This document shows positions 1 through 5,245 of a DNA stretch of 5,245 bases, piece after piece. Position 1 is the stretch's first letter. Each line of letters begins with the position of its first letter. Under the pieces are notes generated by a model that saw only the letters and a list, made by a program, of their open reading frames with translations, was not told the DNA's origin and did not search any database. Origin of the DNA: Bacteroidia bacterium (GTDB lineage Bacteria > Bacteroidota > Bacteroidia > Bacteroidales > P3). The translations under genes and the position numbers were made by a program. The stretch lies in the NCBI GenBank assembly GCA_025999775.1, contig BNXT01000104.1:1-5245 (forward strand), given 5' to 3'.

Positions 1-1
1 T

Positions 2-595
2 ACAAATATTAGAAAAGAGCCAAATGGAAACTCGGAAATAGTCGGGAAAGTGTATAAACATGAGGTATTTGCATCGGCAGAAGGATGCGAAGATATTGAG
101 GTATCGCCGCCGTCTATTCCATGGTTAGAAGTTTGGAATGATAAAATAGGGGGGTATATTTACAAAAAAAATATTAAGCAGCTCTACGAATTGCCTTTTG
201 TAAAAACTACAGATGGAACCGTAGCATGCTCCTATGATAGTCTTTGTGTGGTCGTGAAAATTGAGCCTTTTGATACAATTATAGGTAAAAAAGAAATTGC
301 CGCTAAAGGGTTTGGTTATTGTTATGGGCTATTTGATGAGTATTATGAAAATAAGCATAATCCAAGCAATAAAGTAACTAAAATAGAGATAAATTACAAA
401 TTGGAAAAGCTATTGCTCACAGATAAACTACAAAATTATTATTACGACTGTCGTGAAACATCCGTAAATATTGGACCAGATGGAGAGTTATATATTGAAA
501 TATCAGGAGGAGGAGATGCTTCTGGTTATTGTGCGTGGATTACAGTATTGAATGGCGAGGTACTACAAGAATTTGTAAAGACTTCTTGTTGGTAG
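2..595 (+). CDS. SH3b-domain protein of unknown function, 5' end cut by window edge
   Basis: Only the C-terminal 197 or so codons are present. The reading frame stays open from base 2 to the TAG at 593-595. A GTG at 50 could be mistaken for the start, but the codons before it continue a domain: TNIRKEPNGNSEIVGKV, then YKHEVF, a WLEV stretch (bases 122-136) and GGYIYKKNI. That is the usual order of a bacterial SH3 (SH3b) fold: N-(I/V)-R, small residue, VGKV, a Trp-x-V strand, then GYI plus a short helix-like end. SH3b domains commonly bind cell-wall peptides or act as protein modules in exported proteins. The rest, about 130 residues, is not one I recognise. It ends in a Gly-rich turn (ISGGGDASGYCAW) and a C-terminal Cys-Trp. 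GC content of several lines I counted is about 30%, below the neighbouring genes. The signal peptide, if any, would be outside the window. Domain call is from pattern recognition; overall function is unknown. Confidence 0.72.
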   Translation, partial: TNIRKEPNGNSEIVGKVYKHEVFASAEGCEDIEVSPPSIPWLEVWNDKIGGYIYKKNIKQLYELPFVKTTDGTVACSYDSLCVVVKIEPFDTIIGKKEIAAKGFGYCYGLFDEYYENKHNPSNKVTKIEINYKLEKLLLTDKLQNYYYDCRETSVNIGPDGELYIEISGGGDASGYCAWITVLNGEVLQEFVKTSCW

Positions 596-639
596 TGCAA
601 ATAATGAATGATTTACGTTCGGTGTATAGAACAACAAAG

Positions 640-689
640 AATGAAACAAATTGTGAATAAAAAGTATAGTTAAAAAGTAAATGAAACAA
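640..689 (+). repeat. 10-base direct repeat around the start of the remnant
   Basis: The sequence aatgaaacaa occurs at 640-649 and again at 680-689. The second copy carries the ATG of the remnant frame; the first carries an ATG whose frame closes after ten codons (TAA at 671). The 85 bases between the two + strand genes (596-680) otherwise hold no gene and no convincing promoter. The repeat could mark a local duplication or an excision scar, or be chance in AT-rich DNA. Confidence 0.35.
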
Positions 690-1025
690 CCGCTCCTCAT
701 ATTAAATAAAGTTTACAATCCGATAGATGTAGAATTTACGTTCACATTAGCAGAGAAGTTTGAGAACACGGACTGGGATTTGAACAATAACGGTTATCTT
801 GATGTTGAGGGCAGTGGTTTGTTAGCCACGCTCACAGATGAGATGAACGCCTTGAATGCGGCGTATTTGCAGAGCATCGGCGAGCCGAAAGCAAAGACGG
901 TGTATTTCTTTTTGCTGCCCAACGCCCCTCAAAACAGGGACGGCATCACCATAGCGGGCGATATGCCGAGAGACAAACGTTTTGGGTACATCTTTACACT
1001 CCACGCTCCACACTGTTGCAGGGAG
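681..1025 (+). pseudogene. Remnant of a large surface or toxin-like protein, peptidase domain cut off
   Basis: An ATG at 681, directly preceded by an in-frame TAA (678-680), opens a frame that formally ends at 1191-1193. Only residues 1 to about 106 look like protein. They hold an acidic loop D33-x-N35-x-N37-G-x-L-D41 resembling a calcium-binding loop, a helix rich in Ala and Leu (EMNALNAAYLQ), a strand VYFFLLPN, and a GDMPRDKRFGYIF block. From memory, blocks like the last two occur in long Bacteroidota proteins just before a HELGHG zinc-peptidase motif. No HExxH motif is present here. From about 1010 the frame is antisense to the end of the SUMF1-like gene and gives Cys/Arg/His-rich noise. 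The best reading is an internal fragment that has lost both its N-terminal body and its catalytic end. A short real protein cannot be excluded. GC is near 50%, unlike the AT-rich gene upstream. The peptidase link is inference. Confidence 0.5.
996..1025. other. Probable rearrangement junction between remnant and operon end
   Basis: The + strand peptide-like frame loses protein character at about residue 106 (bases 996-998). The SUMF1-like gene ends at 1026-1028 on the other strand, so no spacer or terminator is left between them. A small repeat, ctccac at 999-1004 and 1006-1011, sits exactly here. I see no inverted-repeat hairpin followed by a T-run for the - strand operon. The breakpoint position is an estimate. 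Confidence 0.4.
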
Positions 1026-2450
1026 CTACGGCACAAGTACGAGGCGAAATCCATTATCGGGGTCGCGTGCTTCGATTTCGCGGTAGCCGCGGAACGGAAC
1101 AGTGCAGTGCGTGGCATCATAGTACCAACTGCCACCGCGAAGCACTCGATAAAGACCCACCACTGTAGTACCCGTAGGATTATTGGTACCTGAAGGATAA
1201 GGATAGGTATCTTCATACCAATCACTACACCACTCTAAGACATTGCCGCTCATGTCATAAATACCCAATTCATTCGGATTTTTTTGTCCAACAACATGAC
1301 CTTTAAGGTTAGCATGAGGGATACACCATGCCACGCTATTAATCTCATTACCACCACTATACTCATAGTTATGAGTACGTTGTCCGCCCTTGGCAGCATA
1401 TTCCCACTCTGCTTCCGTTGGTAATCGGTAGCGCCTACCCGTTAATTGATTGAGTTTTTCTATATATTGCGCTATATCATCACAGTTAACGTTATACACC
1501 GGACAGCTATCGCCCAGACCATACGTACTTGAAGCAGCTAGTCCACCTGGCCAATAGCCCATCACGCTACACCATTGCTTTTGCGTTATTTCATACTTTC
1601 CTATCTGAAACGTACTGATGGACACCTCAGTGCCATTAAGTGTAGTAGTACCACCATCTACGGTTACCATTTCTATTTCAACATCAGGTTGACAAACACA
1701 CTGCGGTTGCATAATACTATCACTTGAGCAACAAACCACACGAAAGCCTACATAAGGGTAACGATAGGATGGGGAGTTGTTGCGGCGATTCGTAACGGTA
1801 CAATTCGCCGTATCGCCATTCCATCCACCACCTCGAATCACAAAATAAGAGCCTTGAAAAGATGATCCCGTAGGACTGATAGCTTCCGAAGGATATTGAC
1901 TGCCATACCTATCGCTACACCATTCCCGGACATTGCCACTCATGTCGTAAATGTCTAATTCATTAGCGGTTTTGCTGCCTACAGCATGGGTCTTGTTACC
2001 TGCATTGGCGCTATACCAAGCCACCTCGCCAATGGTATTGCTTCCGCTATACGTATAATTGTTTGTACTTTGGCCTCCCTTAGCGGCGTATTCCCACTCC
2101 GCCTCTGTTGGCAGGCGGTAGTTTTTACCCGTTAACTGATTGAGTTTTTCCACATAGCGTAGTACATCATCATAGCTAACATTATACATCGGATAGTCAT
2201 CGCCCACGCCATACTGGGGTGATGGCACATCGGCGGGCGACCAACTGCCCATCACGTCATACCACTGTTGTTGTGTTATTTCGTACTTGCTGACATGAAA
2301 ATTACTCATCGTTACAGCAGTACCGTTGAGCATGGTCGTACCTCCCACCACGACAACCATCTCCGGCTCATTAGCCTGTGCTTGCGCAACCCTATTGACT
2401 ATCAACAAAACAGCGGTCAATAATACAATTTTGATACCTATTTTCTGCAT
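1026..2450 (-). CDS. Exported protein with two tandem SUMF1/FGE-like domains
   Basis: The 474-residue product starts MQKIGIKIVLLTAVLLIVN, a lysine-containing n-region and hydrophobic core ending in VAQAQA, so a signal peptide cut near residue 24-26 is likely. Two SUMF1 (FGE-sulfatase type) domains follow, about residues 31-239 and 261-474, joined by a Cys-containing linker (C240, C241, C251, C253). Each has KYEITQxQW, RLPTEAEWEYAAKGG, DMSGNVxEWCSD and RGGxW followed by a GFR ending. True formylglycine-generating enzymes use two cysteines in the RGGSWxCxxxxC region. Here the first is Gly212 in domain 1 and Tyr444 in domain 2, while the second remains (Cys217, Cys449). Sulfatase-activating activity is therefore doubtful, as in many SUMF1-fold proteins used in binding or gliding/secretion machinery. 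It is the last gene of the - strand run, 15 bases after the VOC gene. The start is the ATG giving a complete signal peptide; the ending FRLVLVP is typical of the fold, so the C-terminus looks native. The exact role is unknown. Confidence 0.9.
   Translation of the reverse strand: MQKIGIKIVLLTAVLLIVNRVAQAQANEPEMVVVVGGTTMLNGTAVTMSNFHVSKYEITQQQWYDVMGSWSPADVPSPQYGVGDDYPMYNVSYDDVLRYVEKLNQLTGKNYRLPTEAEWEYAAKGGQSTNNYTYSGSNTIGEVAWYSANAGNKTHAVGSKTANELDIYDMSGNVREWCSDRYGSQYPSEAISPTGSSFQGSYFVIRGGGWNGDTANCTVTNRRNNSPSYRYPYVGFRVVCCSSDSIMQPQCVCQPDVEIEMVTVDGGTTTLNGTEVSISTFQIGKYEITQKQWCSVMGYWPGGLAASSTYGLGDSCPVYNVNCDDIAQYIEKLNQLTGRRYRLPTEAEWEYAAKGGQRTHNYEYSGGNEINSVAWCIPHANLKGHVVGQKNPNELGIYDMSGNVLEWCSDWYEDTYPYPSGTNNPTGTTVVGLYRVLRGGSWYYDATHCTVPFRGYREIEARDPDNGFRLVLVP
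1029..2360 (-). repeat. Internal domain duplication within the SUMF1-like gene
   Basis: Codons for residues 31-239 (bases 1734-2360) and 261-474 (1029-1670) encode two copies of the same domain. About half of the residues match by eye. Similarity is also visible in the DNA, strongest around the EKLNQLTG to YAAKGGQ stretch, near 1397-1465 and 2081-2150, where the + strand shares ttcccactc and gattgagtttttc. This suggests a tandem duplication followed by divergence. Copy 2 has gained cysteines (C294, C316, C323, C376) that are absent from copy 1. Confidence 0.8.
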
Positions 2451-2465
2451 ATCAATTTCAATTCA

Positions 2466-3548
2466 TTATTCATTATTCGGTTTTGTACGCATAAAACGCA
2501 ACAGACCTAAAAGACGTTTGTTGATTGGTTTTTCAGGATTGCGTTTTTTCAAGTGCAAGTAGATTCCCAATTTTTTCAGGATTGGTATTTTATGGGTTTC
2601 AACGAACTCTATAAGCGTGCCGTCAGGATCTTCGATATAGGTAAATCGTCCCGATGCTTCGCCCATATCGAAGTTGTGTTGATTAGCATGACTATCCACC
2701 GTAAAAGGGTAGCCATGTTGTTCACAATGGGCTTTTAAAACGTCCATACGATTTACATCAAAGCAAATTTGGATGAAGCCGGGATCGCCCCAATAGCGCC
2801 CTTCATATATCTTCTTGGGCGTCTTATTTAAAATTTGCACTAACTCAATGTAAGACGTGCCTAACAATTGGCTAAATCCACCGACACGCGGTTTGGAATG
2901 AGTTAGTAAAACCCTGCGGAAAGTACAGTCTCCGGATGGTAAAGCTTTAATATCGTCGAAATTACCTGTTTGGTCGGCAATCACCTTGTCGTAGCCTAAT
3001 ATGTCTTGGTACATTGGCAGCGTTTTGTCAATATCAGAGCATCCAACGATAGCGCCCACAGGACCGCCTGTCAATCGATGTTCGTCTCTGAATAAGGTTG
3101 TATCTTGTACTATTTGAAACAGATTACCAAATGGATCCTGCACGAAGAACGTATCATTGCCGTCTAAAGTTTTGTTTAGACCGCCTAAGATATGTACTTG
3201 AGGGTTATGACTAAAGAGGTTGTAGGTCTGTTGCACGTTCCGGCTTTTCATCTTTGCCACCAATACGCCGAGATCGCCAAAAGCAATCTCAAACGTTGCC
3301 TTTTGGGGTTTGCGTTCAGAATACTGCCAAACCTCAAAACCGCTACCACCTTGCATATTGATAACAATAGCGGCACGTCGCTTTTGGGGTTGATTGCCCG
3401 TATAAGGCAACATACGCTCCGCAACGGTATTGTCTTCAAGAATTTTGACATCCATGCCAAATACGTCAATATAGTATGTCCACGCTTCGGAAAAATTTTC
3501 AACGCCAATGCCAATTTGTTGAATACCGCTAATAATGTAGTCTTTCAT
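2466..3548 (-). CDS. Two-domain VOC (glyoxalase/bleomycin-resistance fold) protein
   Basis: The 360-residue product has two vicinal-oxygen-chelate domains, about residues 8-150 and 163-318. Each closes with the characteristic motif: FVQDPFGNLFQIV (135-147) and YIEDPDGTLIEFVE (304-317). Tandem VOC domains occur in dioxygenases and in lyase-like enzymes such as 4-hydroxyphenylpyruvate dioxygenase relatives, but nothing here fixes a substrate. Metal ligands are partly missing: the usual first-strand His is Gln11 (IQQIGIGV) and the later one is Gln260 (FIQICFDV), while E72, E235 and E314 sit at usual Glu positions. A basic tail follows (residues 320-356, rich in Lys/Arg). No signal peptide is seen, so it is likely cytoplasmic. 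It starts at ATG 3548, 12 bases after tadA ends, in an AT-rich gap without a Shine-Dalgarno sequence. I recall similar proteins of this length in Bacteroidales, with no assigned function. Confidence 0.85.
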   Translation of the reverse strand: MKDYIISGIQQIGIGVENFSEAWTYYIDVFGMDVKILEDNTVAERMLPYTGNQPQKRRAAIVINMQGGSGFEVWQYSERKPQKATFEIAFGDLGVLVAKMKSRNVQQTYNLFSHNPQVHILGGLNKTLDGNDTFFVQDPFGNLFQIVQDTTLFRDEHRLTGGPVGAIVGCSDIDKTLPMYQDILGYDKVIADQTGNFDDIKALPSGDCTFRRVLLTHSKPRVGGFSQLLGTSYIELVQILNKTPKKIYEGRYWGDPGFIQICFDVNRMDVLKAHCEQHGYPFTVDSHANQHNFDMGEASGRFTYIEDPDGTLIEFVETHKIPILKKLGIYLHLKKRNPEKPINKRLLGLLRFMRTKPNNE

Positions 3549-3560
3549 AAGTTATGATTA

Positions 3561-4016
3561 TTAAATTCGTTTTGCGTAAAAAAAGTCTTTTACGATTTTG
3601 CTGCAAGTGTCTTCCAAAATACCTTTCTTAACTATTGTTTTCGGATGCAGTAGAGATGGCGTATGCACCGAGTATCCGCGTTTAGGGTCGGATGCGCCAT
3701 AAACCAACCGTCCCAATTGTGCCCAAAACAGCGCTCCGGCACACATTGCGCAAGGTTCAAGCGTTACGTAGAGTGTACACCGATTGAGATATTTGCCGCC
3801 AATATGATCCTGAGCTATGGTAATGCTTTGCATTTCTGCGTGCGCCGTACAATCCGTCAGACGTTCCGTGAGATTATGTGCGCGTGCAATAATCTGATTA
3901 TCACACACAATCACAACACCAATAGGAACTTCATCTATAGCCGCAGCCTTAGAAGCCTCTTTCAAGGCTTCCTCCATGAAATACAAATCACTAGTATCCA
4001 CTTCCATAGCAAACAT
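3561..4016 (-). CDS. tadA: tRNA-specific adenosine deaminase TadA (A34 to inosine)
   Basis: The 151-residue cytidine/deoxycytidylate-deaminase-fold enzyme deaminates adenosine 34 of tRNA-Arg(ACG) to inosine, letting one tRNA read CGU, CGC and CGA. The zinc site is complete: HAEMQ gives His59 (ligand) and Glu61 (proton shuttle), and EPCAMC gives Cys89 and Cys92. The flanking DEVPIGVVIV (28-37) and ARAHNLTE (44-51) are typical of TadA, and the length matches the family's usual 150 or so. Related guanine or cytosine deaminases share the fold, but the PCAMCAGA motif and the HNLTE segment favour TadA. Start is taken at ATG 4016. A second ATG at 4007 (MEVDTSD) would leave the domain intact and is nearly as plausible. 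It follows ackA by 21 bases and precedes the VOC gene by 12, so it is probably transcribed with both. Confidence 0.92.
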   Translation of the reverse strand: MFAMEVDTSDLYFMEEALKEASKAAAIDEVPIGVVIVCDNQIIARAHNLTERLTDCTAHAEMQSITIAQDHIGGKYLNRCTLYVTLEPCAMCAGALFWAQLGRLVYGASDPKRGYSVHTPSLLHPKTIVKKGILEDTCSKIVKDFFYAKRI

Positions 4017-4037
4017 GACTAACGTTTAATTAGCCTT

Positions 4038-5243
4038 CTATTTGCCTTGCACAATATTGTAAGTATCCGTCGCAATAACCAATTCTTCATCCGTAGTTAC
4101 CAATAGCACCTTAACGGGTGAGTCATCGGTAGATACAATAGTATCTTTACCACGAAGATTGGTATTGATGGTTTTATCAAGTTTAACACCCATAAAATCA
4201 AGACCTTCGCAGACTTTTTCACGTACAGTATAATCGTTTTCGCCAATACCTCCGGTGAACAGTATAATATCGACACCTCCCATTGCGGCAGCATAAGCGC
4301 CCACGTATTTTTTAACCCTATAGTTGAACATCTCTAATGCTAATATAGACCGTTTGATGCCTTCCGGCACCAGCGATTCCAAATCACGCATATCTGAAGA
4401 AATACCGGACACACCCAGTAAGCCGCTCCGCTTATTGATTAGGTCGTTCATTTGCTTGGTCGTTAGACGCTCTTTATCTTGGATATAAAGCAGCACGCCG
4501 CTATCCAAATCGCCACACCGCGTACCCATCATAAGTCCTTCAACAGGCGTAAGTCCCATGGATGTATCCAACGATTTACCATGGTCAACAGCGCAGATAG
4601 AAGCGCCATTACCCAGATGGCACGAAATAATACGCTGGGACTTAATGTCCACACCTACCATATCGCAAGCTTTCTGTGCTACATAACGATGGCTTGTCCC
4701 ATGAAAACCATAGCGACGGATGCTGTATTTTTCATAGTATTCATAAGGCAATGCGTACAAATAGGAGTAGTCCGGCATGGTCTGATGAAATGCCGTATCA
4801 AATACTGCTACTTGCGGTACATTAGGCAACACTGCTGTAATACTTTCCACACCTTTGAGGTTGGCAGGATTATGCAGCGGCGCTAAATCGGAGCACGCCA
4901 CTAATTTGGCTATCACTTCGTTGTTGAGCAACACACTTTGACTGAATGATTCGCCACCATGTGCCACGCGATGACCGACGGCTTCGATCTCTTTCAAGTC
5001 TTTAATAACGCCCGTTTTGGGGTCTAACAAAGCATCTAAAACAAACTGAACCCCTTCTTTATGTGAAGGTATAGGCAATTCATTTTTTACTTTTTCGCCG
5101 CCTTTAGGTTGATGAGTGAGCGTTGCATGGTCTAAACCCACGCGTTCGACAAGCCCTTTTGCCAACACATCCGATGTCGAACCAACGGCAAACAATTGGT
5201 ATTTAATGGACGAGCTGCCACAATTTAATACAAGTACTTTCAT
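4038..5243 (-). CDS. ackA: Acetate kinase
   Basis: This 401-residue enzyme interconverts acetate plus ATP and acetyl phosphate plus ADP. In fermenters it gives ATP in the last step to acetate. It is a full-length acetokinase (family about 400 residues) starting at ATG 5243, two bases from the window edge, with the family's opening MKVLVLNCGSSSIKYQLF. Visible conserved sites: Asn7 and the phosphate-binding CGSSS; GHRVAHGGE (Arg92); VFDTAFHQTMP with Asp149; RRYGFHGTSHR with His181; HLGNGAS; DTSMGLTPVEGLMMGTRCGD with Arg242; FTGGIGEN (329-336); and the C-terminal TDEEL with the glutamate that binds magnesium. These match the active-site residues known for the Methanosarcina enzyme. All catalytic residues are present, so it is expected to be active in the cytoplasm. 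It is the first gene of the - strand run seen here; pta, its usual partner, would lie upstream beyond the right edge if present. Confidence 0.97.
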   Translation of the reverse strand: MKVLVLNCGSSSIKYQLFAVGSTSDVLAKGLVERVGLDHATLTHQPKGGEKVKNELPIPSHKEGVQFVLDALLDPKTGVIKDLKEIEAVGHRVAHGGESFSQSVLLNNEVIAKLVACSDLAPLHNPANLKGVESITAVLPNVPQVAVFDTAFHQTMPDYSYLYALPYEYYEKYSIRRYGFHGTSHRYVAQKACDMVGVDIKSQRIISCHLGNGASICAVDHGKSLDTSMGLTPVEGLMMGTRCGDLDSGVLLYIQDKERLTTKQMNDLINKRSGLLGVSGISSDMRDLESLVPEGIKRSILALEMFNYRVKKYVGAYAAAMGGVDIILFTGGIGENDYTVREKVCEGLDFMGVKLDKTINTNLRGKDTIVSTDDSPVKVLLVTTDEELVIATDTYNIVQGK

Positions 5244-5245
5244 AA

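Noticed and set aside
617..632. Short inverted repeat gttc...gaac after the SH3b gene
   Set aside because: The stem is only four pairs and no T-run follows, so it is not a credible terminator.
651..670. Possible promoter (TTGTG and TATAGT) before the remnant
   Set aside because: The spacing is too short and it does not fit the Bacteroidota TTTG / TAnnTTTG promoter form.
1026..1193. C-terminal part of the + strand frame starting at 681
   Set aside because: It is antisense to the conserved end of the SUMF1-like gene and translates into Cys/Arg/His-rich sequence with no protein-like pattern.
822..1225. Two - strand frames (822-1013 and 929-1225)
   Set aside because: They are shadows of the remnant and of the SUMF1-like gene, with unnatural composition and no recognisable motifs.
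2461..2476. Tandem attcatt repeat at the end of the VOC gene
   Set aside because: Two copies of a 7-base AT-rich unit overlapping the stop codon are not meaningful on their own.
4019..4033. ctaa...ttag inverted repeat between ackA and tadA
   Set aside because: A four-base AT-rich stem is expected by chance and would not stop transcription.
4479..4886. 135-codon + strand frame opposite ackA
   Set aside because: ackA is unmistakable on the other strand; this frame is a shadow with no domain pattern.

Overview
The window looks like chromosomal DNA of a member of the Bacteroidota, most likely Bacteroidales. The reasons are an AT-leaning sequence, start codons without Shine-Dalgarno sequences, a two-domain VOC protein of a type I recall from Bacteroidales genomes, and an exported protein with tandem SUMF1-like domains. 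No genus can be named from the sequence alone. No tRNA, rRNA, CRISPR array, insertion sequence, riboswitch or convincing terminator is visible.

Layout. Left part, + strand (1-1025): first comes the 3' part of an AT-rich gene that is cut by the left edge. Its start of reading looks like a bacterial SH3 (SH3b) domain, followed by a C-terminal region I do not recognise. After 85 bases without a gene there is a short open frame (from 681) that looks like a piece of a much larger surface or toxin-like protein with a zincin-type peptidase domain. It stops resembling a protein at about 1010, where it runs head-on into the next gene, so I call it a remnant. Right part, - strand (1026-5243): four intact genes follow closely with gaps of 21, 12 and 15 bases. 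In transcription order they are acetate kinase (ackA), tRNA adenosine deaminase (tadA), a two-domain VOC-fold protein, and a secreted protein with two SUMF1/FGE-like domains. They are probably one operon, whose promoter (and perhaps pta) lies beyond the right edge.

How they work together: ackA makes ATP from acetyl phosphate, and tadA makes the wobble inosine of tRNA; both are housekeeping. The VOC and SUMF1-like genes have no evident link to them beyond co-transcription. The left part differs sharply in base composition (roughly 30% GC in the SH3b gene, about 50% in the remnant, mid-range in the operon). Together with the broken gene this marks the stretch left of 1026 as variable DNA abutting a stable housekeeping block. 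I do not see a clear novel system. The most interesting points are the junction near 1010-1025, the SH3b protein of unknown role, and the duplicated SUMF1-like domains that lack one of the two FGE catalytic cysteines.
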